Part shown: positions 50,518 through 57,410 of the stretch, piece after piece | Layout of the letters: each line of letters begins with the position of its first letter | Numbering within the stretch: the stretch's first letter is position 1 | Assembly (NCBI GenBank): GCA_020621865.1 | Contig: JAHRYW010000008.1 | Coordinates: forward strand, 58,860-122,859 | DNA: 64,000 nt | Direction: 5' to 3' | Source of the DNA: Betaproteobacteria bacterium | GTDB lineage: Bacteria > Pseudomonadota > Gammaproteobacteria > Burkholderiales > Rhodocyclaceae | Notes under the pieces: generated by a model | Database searches by the model: none | Seen by the model: only the letters and a program-made list of their open reading frames with translations | What the model was told of the DNA's origin: nothing | Made by a program: the position numbers and the translations under genes

Positions 50518-50946
50518 ATGAATGTCAGCGCACGCAACGTTTTCAAGGGCAAGATCAGCGCGCTGGTCGATGGCGCCGTCAATGCCGAAGTCGAAATCTC
50601 CCTGGCCGGGGGCGACAAAATTGTCGCAATCGTGACAGAGGGCAGCGTCAAATCGCTGGGCCTGGCCATCGGCAAGGAGGCAATCGCCTACGTCAAGGCC
50701 CCCTGGGTGATGCTGCTGGCCGGTCCGCAGGAAGCCAAGTTCTCGGCACGCAACCAGTTGAGCGGCCAGGTCAGCGCCTTGCACAAGGGCGGGGTCAATA
50801 CCGAAGTCGCAGTCACCCTGCCTGGTGGCGCCGTGGTCTATGCTGTCGTCACCAACGAGGCGGTGATGGAACTCGGGCTCAAGGAAGGCTCGGCGGCCAC
50901 GGCCTTGATCAAGGCCAGCCACGTGATTCTGGGCATTCCGGCCTGA
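50518..50946 (+). CDS. Di-Mop molbindin (ModG-like molybdate-binding protein)
   Basis: 142 aa from the ATG at 50518, AGGAG upstream. Two tandem Mop domains: NVSARNVFKGKISALVDGAVNAEVEISL and AKFSARNQLSGQVSALHKGGVNTEVAVTL (positions about 2-28 and 73-100). Cytosolic molybdate storage or buffering. Divergent from modE across a 180-bp region with two ModE-like sites; ends in a convergent terminator hairpin. Confidence 0.92.
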   Translation: MNVSARNVFKGKISALVDGAVNAEVEISLAGGDKIVAIVTEGSVKSLGLAIGKEAIAYVKAPWVMLLAGPQEAKFSARNQLSGQVSALHKGGVNTEVAVTLPGGAVVYAVVTNEAVMELGLKEGSAATALIKASHVILGIPA

Positions 50947-50965
50947 TTGTCGTCGGGCGGGCAGG

Positions 50966-50991
50966 CCAAGGCAGTCGGCGGACTGCCTTGG
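50966..50991. terminator. Hairpin between convergent mop and SUOX-like genes
   Basis: CCAAGGCAGTC (50966-50976) pairs perfectly with GACTGCCTTGG (50981-50991) around GGCG. No long T-tract. Serves both convergent transcripts by position. Confidence 0.7.
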
Positions 50992-51037
50992 TCGTTCGGC
51001 CCATCGGGGTCGCAAGATGCCAGCCGGGGCAGGCTGG

Positions 51038-51580
51038 TCAGTCGACAATCTTTCTGACCTCGATCTCTTTCAGCCACCTGACGTGGCGTGGCCCGGTACG
51101 GATGTCCTTGGTCGAGATCAGCGCGATGCGGCCGTCTTCATCGCTCAGGGGCAGGCCGCCTTTTTCGAAGAAGACAATGACGCCGTCGCCAATCGGGGAG
51201 TTGAAAATCTCGGTCCAGGAAAAGACGACCTTGTAGCCATCGCTGGCCGTCGCAATGACCGCCATCTTCTTGACGTCGTTGTGGCTGCGCGAAACGACCG
51301 CGGCCTTTTCCAGGATGTCACGCAGCAGTACTCCCTTGAGATTTTCCTTTTTCCCCAGTTCGGCACCGGACTGGCAGACCACCGGGATTTCACTGATCTT
51401 TTGCGGCGGGAATTTTCTGAGGTCTTCGACCCGCAGTTCCAGCGCATGTTCGACCAGGCCGCCGATGGCGAGGCTTTCGGTGACGTATTTTGCCGGATCG
51501 TCGACTTTCCCCGCGGCAATGCAGTGTCCTACGGTCGATAGCAAAATTAGCGTAAAAATGGAACGGATGAATCGGTGCAT
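51038..51580 (-). CDS. Exported molybdopterin-oxidoreductase (SUOX-fold)-like domain protein
   Basis: 180 aa from the ATG at 51580, AAGGAG upstream. Signal peptide (SIFTLILLSTVGHCIA). The body resembles the stand-alone oxidoreductase molybdopterin-binding fold (LRVEDLRKFPPQKISEIPVVCQSGAELGKKENLKGVLLRDIL, about 47-88) with one Cys at the position that often ligates Mo. It is too short to be a full enzyme. Last gene of the NifA/ModE-type operon. Could bind molybdate or a Mo-chelate in the periplasm (inference). Confidence 0.7.
   Translation of the reverse strand: MHRFIRSIFTLILLSTVGHCIAAGKVDDPAKYVTESLAIGGLVEHALELRVEDLRKFPPQKISEIPVVCQSGAELGKKENLKGVLLRDILEKAAVVSRSHNDVKKMAVIATASDGYKVVFSWTEIFNSPIGDGVIVFFEKGGLPLSDEDGRIALISTKDIRTGPRHVRWLKEIEVRKIVD
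51527..51560 (+). repeat. Dispersed A-tract motif, weak copy E
   Basis: TCCTACGGTC followed by GATAGC, A4 and GCGTAAAAATGG, inside the signal-peptide region of the SUOX-like gene (antisense). It shares CTACGGTC and the A-tract but not the AATG lead, so it may be chance. Confidence 0.3.
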
Positions 51581-51633
51581 TTGGAAGGCTCCTTCTGGCG
51601 TTGCTGGTGTGTTTGGTCGTGTTTGAATCAATT

Positions 51634-52260
51634 TCAGGGTCTGCCGGCGTACAGGGTGGATTCGCCGCGCCCAGCTCGGGCGAACCAGTCGTGCCGGCGT
51701 AGCGGCTCGGTTGTCGTGGTGGACGGGGCGGTGCCGGATGCCTGGTGCCGATGGAGCTGGTCGAACCACTGCTCCAGCGCCTGGCGGTTCGGTGCCAGTT
51801 CGGCCGAGAGACCGCCGGTGAACGTTCGCCAGGCATCGAGATGCCGCCGAGGGACGATGGTCAGTACCGGGATCTGGCGTGACATCAGGTCGAGCATCTC
51901 GGCGGCAAATCCGCCGCCTTTGGCTTCCAGCGCCGAATAGCGGTTAAATATCGCCAGGTCGGCCCCGCGCAGGGCAATCCGGCGCATCACGACACTCGAT
52001 TCGACAATGCCGCCGAGATCCAGCCGGCAGGATACGGAGTGCGTGCCAAGATACTGGGTGATCGGATACATGCGACCGCTATCGAGGTCGACCAGGCTGA
52101 CCTGTCTGCTCTGGCAGTTGCCGCAGGTTTCCTGGACGAGGCCACGGATCTGCCGGCCGCGGCCGATCTGGGCGATGGCAAAGCCGCTGACGATTTGGTC
52201 GATGTCCGCGTTGCCATCGGGGATGACTGCGGCAATAGGTGCAACAGATTGATGGTCCAT
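51634..52260 (-). CDS. DUF2478 protein
   Basis: 208 aa from the ATG at 52260. DUF2478 pattern: DIDQIVSGFAIAQIGRGRQIRGLVQE, DLDSGRMYPITQYLGTHSVSCRLDLGGI, LRGADLAIFNRYSALEAKGGGFAAEM, DAWRTFTGGLS. The family is a P-loop-like fold, frequently encoded beside mod genes in nitrogen fixers (from memory). The Walker A Lys is not evident. It starts 8 nt after the TonB-receptor stop. Function unknown. Confidence 0.78.
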   Translation of the reverse strand: MDHQSVAPIAAVIPDGNADIDQIVSGFAIAQIGRGRQIRGLVQETCGNCQSRQVSLVDLDSGRMYPITQYLGTHSVSCRLDLGGIVESSVVMRRIALRGADLAIFNRYSALEAKGGGFAAEMLDLMSRQIPVLTIVPRRHLDAWRTFTGGLSAELAPNRQALEQWFDQLHRHQASGTAPSTTTTEPLRRHDWFARAGRGESTLYAGRP

Positions 52261-52268
52261 GATCAGCC

Positions 52269-54275
52269 TCAGAAACGGTAGTTGGCATTGGAAAACCACA
52301 TCCGGCCCGGATTGGGGAAACCATAGGCCAGGGCGTAGTTCTCGTCGGTCAGGTTGGTCACGCCGGCCTCGATGTCCAGGTTCGGCAGCGGCGTGTACAT
52401 CGCCTTCAGGTTGAGGGTCGTGTGGTCGCCGGTCTTGACGGTATTCGACGTCCAGCGGCTGCTTTCCGACTCGATGTAGGGAACGATTTGCAGCGACCCG
52501 AAGGGGCGGATGATCGCGTAGGTGGTCAGCTTGTTCTGCGGGATGTCGGTCAGTCTGGTGCCTGGGCTGCTGATGTTTTCCATGTCGATGTAGGTGTAGT
52601 TGGCGCCGACCTCGAGCCAGGCGGTGAGCGGCGAGCGCAGGCCGAGTTCCAGGCCGGTGCTGCGGACCTTGCCGACGTTCTGCATCTGACAGCGGTTGAT
52701 TGCGGTGCAGCTGGAGGCGCCCGGTTGGTAGACCGTCTGGATCTTGTCGCTGATGTCGCTGTAGAAAATCGCCGCTTCGGCTTTGGCGCCCGGCCAGGGG
52801 GTGCCCTGGTAGCCGATTTCGTAATTCACTGATTCTTCCGGCTTGAGGCCGGGGTTTTCAATATAGGTGTTGAGGCGGGCGGAGTAGCGGTCCTTCAGTG
52901 TCGGCAGGCGGGTTTTCTGCGCGATCGTGGCGTAGAAGCGGGTCCGTTCCGAGAAGTCGTAGAAGAGCCCGGCCTGGCCGTTGTCGGCGCTTTGCTTGCC
53001 GGGCAGCGAGTAGGCGTTGCCGCGGTTGAACACGCTGTCCGGTTTCAGTTGGTGGTGGGCGTAGCCGATCGAGAGCAGCAGGGAATCGGTCAGCTGGATG
53101 TTGTCCTCGGCGGCCAAGGAAACCAGCGTGTCCTTCTCGGTGTTCAACTGGGCATTGGCATCGGTTTCCTTGTGCTGGTCCTGCTTGTAGTGGGTGACCA
53201 GGCGGAAGGTGTTGTTGGAGATACGCGTCGATTCGAGTTCCAGCGATCCGCCCTGGGTCTTGTCGTGGTAGATGCTGCGCCCGGTGCTGACGCTGCCGGC
53301 GCCGCTGGTTTTCAGGACGGTGTAGGTGCTGTCGGTAAACGTGTCCACCTCGTTGTCGAATTTGTCGACATAGAGCCTGGCCTTCAATGTTTCGTGCTGG
53401 CCGAGGGCCGTTTTCGAAACGAAATAGAGGCTTTCCTTGTTCCAGAACGGCCATTGCCAATAGCGGGCGGCAGTCGGGTCGGTCGATGGGGGCTGGCCTT
53501 TTTCGCCGTCCTGCTTGACGTAGCTGATGGCGTATTCGTCGGTGGCGTTGGGCGTCAGGCCGACCTTGAACGACAGCTTGCTGTCCTGGCGATAGGCGTT
53601 CTCCCGGCGGCCGCCGTTTTCGGAGGCGGTCGCCTTGAAGTCATGCGACAACCGGAAGTAGTCGGCTTCGGCGTACGAGGCGCCGGCCTGGATGTACCAC
53701 AGGCCCTGGTTGCTGCCGACATTGACCGAGGTGTGGCGCTCGTTGCCCGAGCCGAAGCCGATGTTGATGTCGCCTTCAAAGCCGCTGCGAGGCTTGCGCG
53801 AGATCAGGTTGATGGCGCCCCCCAGCGCATTGGGGCCGTAGGCGACCGAGCTGAAGCCCTTGACGACCTGGATCGCCGCCAGGTCGGCCGTCGTGAAGCG
53901 GCTGAAATCGACGTAGCCGTCGTAGGGGACGTACACCGGGATGCCGTCGATGAAGAGGGGCGCCTGGCGGACGTCGTAGCCGCGCAGGTAAATGATCTTC
54001 TCGTTGCGGGAATTGGTCGACACGGTGACCCCGGAGAGCAGGTCGATCGCCTCGGCGACGTTGTCGCGGTTGAAGGTGCGCATCTCTTCGCGGGTCACGA
54101 CGGAGGCGACCTGCTCCTCGCCGATTTCGCCGAGCGGAGTCTTTCGGGCATTGACCTGGACGGTGCCGAGTTCGAAGATCGGTTCGCCGGCGACGGCCAG
54201 GCCGCTGCCCAGAAGATTGGCGAGCAGAACGGCCAGGATTGTTCGGGGCATCGGTAGTGTGGTGGTTTTCAGCAT
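52269..54275 (-). CDS. TonB-dependent receptor of the NifA/ModE-type operon
   Basis: 668 aa, RBS GGGAGGAC before the ATG. Signal peptide to about residue 29 (LLGSGLAVAG/EPIF). TonB-box-like GTVQVNARKT at the mature N-terminus; plug with VASVVTREEMRTFNRDNVAEAI, LFIDGIPVYVPYDGYVDFS, SVAYGPNALGGAINLISR; 22-strand barrel ending MWFSNANYRF. One Cys pair SSCTAINRCQ in a late loop. The operon context (sigma-54, ModE-like sites, DUF2478, SUOX-like) suggests uptake of molybdate or a Mo-chelate, which cannot be read from the barrel itself. Confidence 0.9.
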   Translation of the reverse strand: MLKTTTLPMPRTILAVLLANLLGSGLAVAGEPIFELGTVQVNARKTPLGEIGEEQVASVVTREEMRTFNRDNVAEAIDLLSGVTVSTNSRNEKIIYLRGYDVRQAPLFIDGIPVYVPYDGYVDFSRFTTADLAAIQVVKGFSSVAYGPNALGGAINLISRKPRSGFEGDINIGFGSGNERHTSVNVGSNQGLWYIQAGASYAEADYFRLSHDFKATASENGGRRENAYRQDSKLSFKVGLTPNATDEYAISYVKQDGEKGQPPSTDPTAARYWQWPFWNKESLYFVSKTALGQHETLKARLYVDKFDNEVDTFTDSTYTVLKTSGAGSVSTGRSIYHDKTQGGSLELESTRISNNTFRLVTHYKQDQHKETDANAQLNTEKDTLVSLAAEDNIQLTDSLLLSIGYAHHQLKPDSVFNRGNAYSLPGKQSADNGQAGLFYDFSERTRFYATIAQKTRLPTLKDRYSARLNTYIENPGLKPEESVNYEIGYQGTPWPGAKAEAAIFYSDISDKIQTVYQPGASSCTAINRCQMQNVGKVRSTGLELGLRSPLTAWLEVGANYTYIDMENISSPGTRLTDIPQNKLTTYAIIRPFGSLQIVPYIESESSRWTSNTVKTGDHTTLNLKAMYTPLPNLDIEAGVTNLTDENYALAYGFPNPGRMWFSNANYRF

Positions 54276-54315
54276 GAAGTCCTCCCTGACTGTGGCTGGA
54301 TGATTGAGTGTTTTT

Positions 54316-54561
54316 TTATTTGCTGCTTGGCTCGGCCAGGGCGATTTCGACGCTGTTGCCGGGATAGCGGGCGAACAGGGCGAGTTCCCCGCCTAGGGTG
54401 GCGATGTGCATGTCGTCCTGGCTTTCGAGTTGGGCGATATAGGGTTGCGAGACCTTGAGCAGGCTGGCCAAGGTGCTCTGCGACAGGCCTTGCTGGTGGC
54501 GCAGGCCGGTCAGCGTCAGCTTGTCGTCGGGCTCAGCGGGGCATGTCGGGACTGATCGCAT
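54316..54561 (-). CDS. Small Xre-like HTH protein
   Basis: 81 aa. HTH at about 17-50 (LTGLRHQQGLSQSTLASLLK, VSQPYIAQLE), with a C-terminal acidic segment (NSVEIALAEPSSK). It overlaps the upstream 133-aa gene by 29 nt, implying coupling. Could be a local regulator of the operon or a DNA-binding accessory. Alternatively a solitary antitoxin-like protein; no toxin is apparent unless the 133-aa protein is one. Confidence 0.75.
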   Translation of the reverse strand: MRSVPTCPAEPDDKLTLTGLRHQQGLSQSTLASLLKVSQPYIAQLESQDDMHIATLGGELALFARYPGNSVEIALAEPSSK

Positions 54562-54934
54562 AAAAACCTCGCGGCGGGTTGCCGGGCTGGGTGGTGATGG
54601 TGCGAAAGATCAGCCAGCGCTCGTCGCGCAGGCGCCAGGCGGCCATTTCCTCGCTGTAGGCGCCGGCAGCACCGGGATCGTCGGTGGCAGGCCGGGGCAG
54701 CGTGAAGCTGTGCGAGGTGAAGCAGGGCAGATAGTCGGCGTCGTAGCCGACCGTGCGTTCGGCCTTGATTTCGTATTCGCTGTAGTGGTCGAAATGCAGA
54801 GGCTGGTCGACAGCGTCGGTCCAGGCATCGGGCAGGTGCCGGTCCCAGCGCGGCGACGCCGGAGCTGGCGGGTCGTCGAACTGGCTGGGGCCGCGCCGGT
54901 CTGGCGCAGCAAGGTGGGAAGGCAGTGTTTTCAT
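54533..54934 (-). CDS. Unknown 133-aa protein, first gene of the operon
   Basis: From the ATG at 54934. Pro-rich N-terminal third (SQFDDPPAPASPRWDRHLPD) then DQPLHFDHYSEYEIKAERTVGYDADYLPCFTSHSF (about 43-77), and ERWLIFRTITTQPGNPPRGFYAISPDMPR. No signal peptide, no recognised family. The start lies just downstream of the sigma-54 promoter and a ModE-like site, with no clear Shine-Dalgarno. Confidence 0.6.
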   Translation of the reverse strand: MKTLPSHLAAPDRRGPSQFDDPPAPASPRWDRHLPDAWTDAVDQPLHFDHYSEYEIKAERTVGYDADYLPCFTSHSFTLPRPATDDPGAAGAYSEEMAAWRLRDERWLIFRTITTQPGNPPRGFYAISPDMPR

Positions 54935-54940
54935 TTTCAA

Positions 54941-54963
54941 AATATACAAACGTATATAACGAT
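54941..54963. promoter_or_regulatory. ModE operator-like half-site pair next to the 133-aa gene start
   Basis: On the minus strand CGTTATATA is followed by CGTTTGTATATT. CGTTATATA is the classic ModE half-site. It lies between the sigma-54 promoter and the start codon, where a bound repressor would block transcription. Confidence 0.55.
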
Positions 54964-54974
54964 GAATACGCTTC

Positions 54975-54990
54975 AGCAAAATGAATGCCG
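54975..54990 (-). promoter_or_regulatory. Sigma-54 promoter of the TonB receptor operon
   Basis: On the minus strand CGGCATTCATTTTGCT: GG and GC elements at correct spacing with TTGCT at -12. It predicts a start near 54963, about 30 nt upstream of the 133-aa gene. Confidence 0.72.
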
Positions 54991-55035
54991 GATTAAAAGC
55001 GGGTGTTTTGCCTTGGTTTGTCGCGACAATTATTT

Positions 55036-55059
55036 CGTTATGTTGTTAACTATACAACG
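55036..55059. promoter_or_regulatory. ModE operator-like site between activator site and promoter
   Basis: 24-bp imperfect palindrome: CGTTATGTTG at the left end, TATACAACG at the right, centre GTTAAC. Ends and spacing closely resemble the E. coli modA ModE operator. Flanking palindromes TTGTCGCGACAA (55018-55029) and TTGTCGACAA (55060-55069) are also present. Confidence 0.68.
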
Positions 55060-55060
55060 T

Positions 55061-55076
55061 TGTCGACAATCTGACA
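55061..55076. promoter_or_regulatory. NifA upstream activator site (TGT-N10-ACA)
   Basis: TGT (55061-55063), ten bases, ACA (55074-55076), 71 bp upstream of the -24 element. The spacing is almost the same as at nifB (65 bp). Confidence 0.65.
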
Positions 55077-55097
55077 GGACTGATTCGTGGTTGGGTG

Positions 55098-55403
55098 TCA
55101 GGTATCGAAGTGCATCGCCAGGCTGGCCAGCGCTTTGGGCAGCGGCAGGTTTTCCTCGGTTTCGATGATGCCGGGCACCGGGTGGGGGTATTCGAAGAAC
55201 AGGCCGTAGGTGCCGGGGCGCTGGCCGTGCAGGTAGACATGGGCGCGCAGGCTGGCCAGTTCGGCATGGCGCAGCGTGACGATGCATGGATCGTTGCCGT
55301 CGTCGGGCGCGACGTCGCAACTTTCGCCGGCCCGTTCGTCGAGCGAGACGAGCAGGCGGCGCAGGGCGCGGTCCTTGGGTAGCGACCAGGGGTTGGCGTT
55401 CAT
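55098..55403 (-). CDS. Unknown 101-aa protein of the nifZ-nifF operon
   Basis: From an ATG overlapping the nifF stop codon (ATGA). Soluble; DERAGESCDVAPDDGNDPCI carries two Cys, then VTLRHAELASLRAHVYLHGQRPGTYGLFFEYPHP (about 43-76) is beta-rich. No family recognised. Position suggests a nitrogen-fixation accessory role. Confidence 0.65.
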   Translation of the reverse strand: MNANPWSLPKDRALRRLLVSLDERAGESCDVAPDDGNDPCIVTLRHAELASLRAHVYLHGQRPGTYGLFFEYPHPVPGIIETEENLPLPKALASLAMHFDT

Positions 55404-55933
55404 CGCAGCAGCTCCGCTTTGATTTCGGCCAGCCAGGTATCGATGCGCCCCTCGGTCAGCACCGGCTGGTGGTGCTGGTCGAGGGCCAGGCCGAGGAAGT
55501 GCTCGCCATCGACGGACTGCGAGGCGGTGAATTCGTAACCGGCAGTCGGCCAGCGACCGACCACGCGGGCGCCACGGGCGGCGAAGGCGTCGTGGAGATG
55601 GCCGATGGCATCGACGAATTCGTTGGGATACTTCTTCTGGTCGCCGAGGCCGAAGATGGCGACGGTCTTGCCGCTCAGGTCGGCGTCGGCCAGTTGCGGC
55701 AGGAATTCCTCCCAGCTCGGCTGGGCGAGGCCGACCGACTGGCCGGGCAGTTCGCCGTCGCCGAGCGTCGGGCTGCCGAGGATCAGGGCGTCGTAGGCGA
55801 GCAAGTCGGCCAGCGTCGTGCGCCCGATATTGACCGGCGCGTCGGCCAGATCGCCCAGTTTTTTGGCGATCTGCTTGGCGATCAGCCGGGTGCGCCCGGT
55901 GTCCGTGCCGAAGAAAATTCCGATTTTTGCCAT
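55400..55933 (-). CDS. nifF: Long-chain flavodoxin NifF
   Basis: 177 aa. FMN phosphate loop GTDTGRTRLIAKQ, 60s loop LGSPTLGDGELPG, 90s loop FGLGDQKKYPNEFVDAIG, and the long-chain insertion near HFLGLALDQHHQPVL. Electron donor to nitrogenase Fe protein. Downstream of nifZ; upstream region contains a weak dispersed-motif copy at 55921-55954. Confidence 0.93.
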   Translation of the reverse strand: MAKIGIFFGTDTGRTRLIAKQIAKKLGDLADAPVNIGRTTLADLLAYDALILGSPTLGDGELPGQSVGLAQPSWEEFLPQLADADLSGKTVAIFGLGDQKKYPNEFVDAIGHLHDAFAARGARVVGRWPTAGYEFTASQSVDGEHFLGLALDQHHQPVLTEGRIDTWLAEIKAELLR

Positions 55934-55954
55934 TTTTTGCCGCTCACCGTAGGG
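55921..55954 (-). repeat. Dispersed A-tract motif, weak copy F (nifF start)
   Basis: On the minus strand CCCTACGGTG, AGCGGC, A6, TGGCAAAAATC. It covers the nifF start codon and its first codons. CTACGGT and the A-tract match, but not the AATG lead. The coding part fits normal flavodoxin, so partly chance. Confidence 0.3.
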
Positions 55955-55967
55955 TTGCCCGTTTTTG

Positions 55968-56231
55968 TCATGGCTGCACGCTTTGCGTCAGCTCGTCCGG
56001 CAGGCAGCCGACCGGGTGGCCGAGGCTGCCATCCGGGCCGTTCTCGAACTGGACAAGGTAGATTTCCTTGCTCTCATCCAGTTCGGCCACGCCGTAATGG
56101 ACGATCACGCCGCGCATGCCGGCCGGGGCGATCAGGCCTTCGGCTTCGGCGATGCCGGGCATGCCGCCATCGTTGAGAATGTCTTCGGCAGCGAACACCA
56201 TGTCGCCGACTTCGTATTGGATCTTTTCCAT
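55968..56231 (-). CDS. nifZ: Nitrogen fixation protein NifZ
   Basis: 87 aa from the ATG at 56231. MEKIQYEVGDMVFAAEDILNDGGMPGIAEAEGL (about 1-33), APAGMRGVIVHYGVAELDES and EIYLVQFENGP match NifZ. NifZ assists P-cluster formation in the MoFe protein. 4 nt after the ferredoxin stop. Confidence 0.9.
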   Translation of the reverse strand: MEKIQYEVGDMVFAAEDILNDGGMPGIAEAEGLIAPAGMRGVIVHYGVAELDESKEIYLVQFENGPDGSLGHPVGCLPDELTQSVQP

Positions 56232-56235
56232 GATC

Positions 56236-56565
56236 TCAGGCCCAGACGTCCGGTGGCGCCAGCAGGCGCTCGACGGGTTGGTCGAACATAAGGTGCTCGT
56301 CGATGATCGTCCCGACATCTTCAGGTTTGACGCCGGTGTACATGATGCCTTCCGGGTAGACCAGCACGCTCGGGCCGAGATGGCAGGGGCCGAGGCAGCC
56401 GGTGTTGGTCAACTGGAAGCCGGAGGCCCACAGGTTGCGGGTGGTGAATTCGTCCGAGAAGGCCTGCCAGGTCGAGCCGCAGCCCTTTTCCTGGCAGGAG
56501 CCGCGCGGGTGGCCGTTGGGGCGCCCCTGGACGCAGACGAGGACGTGTTTCTTGGGTTTTGGCAT
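56236..56565 (-). CDS. Thioredoxin-like [2Fe-2S] ferredoxin of the nif operon
   Basis: 109 aa. Motif set CVQGRPNGHPRGSCQEKGCG, then TGCLGPCHLGPSVLVYPEGIMYTGV: two Cys in the first part and two in the second ligate [2Fe-2S] in the Fd-shethna/thioredoxin-like fold. First gene of the fdx-nifZ-nifF-(101 aa) operon behind a sigma-54 promoter. Proposed electron carrier or conformational protector in nitrogen fixation. Confidence 0.9.
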   Translation of the reverse strand: MPKPKKHVLVCVQGRPNGHPRGSCQEKGCGSTWQAFSDEFTTRNLWASGFQLTNTGCLGPCHLGPSVLVYPEGIMYTGVKPEDVGTIIDEHLMFDQPVERLLAPPDVWA

Positions 56566-56594
56566 GGCAATCTCCTGGTTGATGGAAATTCCAT

Positions 56595-56610
56595 TGCAAG
56601 GGGAGTGCCA
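56595..56610 (-). promoter_or_regulatory. Consensus sigma-54 promoter of the fdx-nifZ-nifF operon
   Basis: On the minus strand TGGCACTCCCCTTGCA is an exact TGGCAC-N5-TTGCA match. Predicted start about 15 nt upstream of the ferredoxin ATG. Confidence 0.92.
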
Positions 56611-56654
56611 GGTGTTAATCCAATGAATTCAGTGGCTTGTCTTGGCGGTTATCA

Positions 56655-56670
56655 TGTCAGGTTTGCGACA
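56655..56670. promoter_or_regulatory. NifA upstream activator site (TGT-N10-ACA)
   Basis: TGT (56655-56657), ten bases, ACA (56668-56670), 45 bp upstream of the -24 element. The third NifA-type site paired with a sigma-54 promoter in the window. Confidence 0.75.
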
Positions 56671-56775
56671 AACCCAATTGGCGTATCAGGGAAATCTGAT
56701 CGGCTGTGAATTCGCTCACGGAATTTGCCGGCTTTGCGGCGCAGAATGAAGCCACAAGATCAGGAGGAAAAAACA

Positions 56776-56973
56776 ATGTCCATCTCGACCCCGGAAACCC
56801 GCCCCCAACAGCCTGGCCGTACTTCCTCCGCCAATGGCGGGCAGGGCGGCGAAAGCGATCTCGGTAGCTTCAACCTGCGCGATACCCTGAACGGGATTGT
56901 CGTTCGCGAGGGAAGTTTCAATGAATTTCTGACGGCGCTGAAGCGCTTCGGGCCGCAGGTCAGCCGGCAATAA
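56776..56973 (+). CDS. Small hypothetical protein, 65 aa
   Basis: From the ATG at 56776 with a textbook AGGAGG 8 nt upstream. Pro/Gln/Gly-rich first half (TRPQQPGRTSSANGGQGGES) then DLGSFNLRDTLNGIVVREGS and FNEFLTALKRFGPQ. Divergent from the nif operon and convergent with the tRNA gene. No family recognised. Confidence 0.6.
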   Translation: MSISTPETRPQQPGRTSSANGGQGGESDLGSFNLRDTLNGIVVREGSFNEFLTALKRFGPQVSRQ

Positions 56974-56998
56974 GCCGGGGACCGAAAAAAAGCGGGGG

Positions 56999-57073
<75 letters not shown>

Positions 57074-57153
57074 AACCTGGTGCTCCTGACGGGGTCAAAG
57101 TAGCCGCTTTATAGTCCGTGGCTACGTTGTTTTCTTCGGTTCGATTTTCTGAG

Positions 57154-57173
57154 TACCGTCAAAAATACCGTCA
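57154..57173. repeat. Direct repeat TACCGTCA x2
   Basis: TACCGTCA at 57154-57161 and 57166-57173 (12-bp period) separated by AAAA. Repeats of TGACGGTA type are often found at integrase arm sites beside tRNA genes; no integrase gene is present. Confidence 0.45.
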
Positions 57174-57247
57174 GATACATTGTGCTTAGGTTTCTTTACA
57201 TTAGAGACCAATGCCGCGAGTGGTTGTCGTGGCGAGAAGCGGGGCGC

Positions 57248-57275
57248 ATTCTAACAGCGAAAATCATGTAGGCAA
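57248..57275 (-). promoter_or_regulatory. tRNA-Thr promoter with GC-rich discriminator
   Basis: On the minus strand TTGCCT (57275-57270), 16-nt spacer, TAGAAT (57253-57248), then GCGCCCCGC, the stringent-control discriminator of stable RNA promoters. It lies about 165 bp upstream of the mature tRNA. Confidence 0.65.
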
Positions 57276-57410
57276 CAAAAAGCTACGAAATTGTACGTAG
57301 GAAATCGGCCTTGGACAGGATGACACTATTTTCGTAGCCGCCCTGAGAGTCAGTTGTTCGGCCACAGCAGCCTTTCCTCTACCCGGTTGGCGATGACTGC
57401 AGTTGTGACG

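Larger units (their letters stand above)
57074..57410. other. Intergenic interval with tRNA promoter and direct repeats
   Basis: 337 bp upstream of tRNA-Thr. Contains the stringent-type promoter at 57248-57275, the TACCGTCA direct repeats at 57154-57173, and a hairpin GTAGCC/GGCTAC (57100-57125). No gene seen. Confidence 0.6.
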
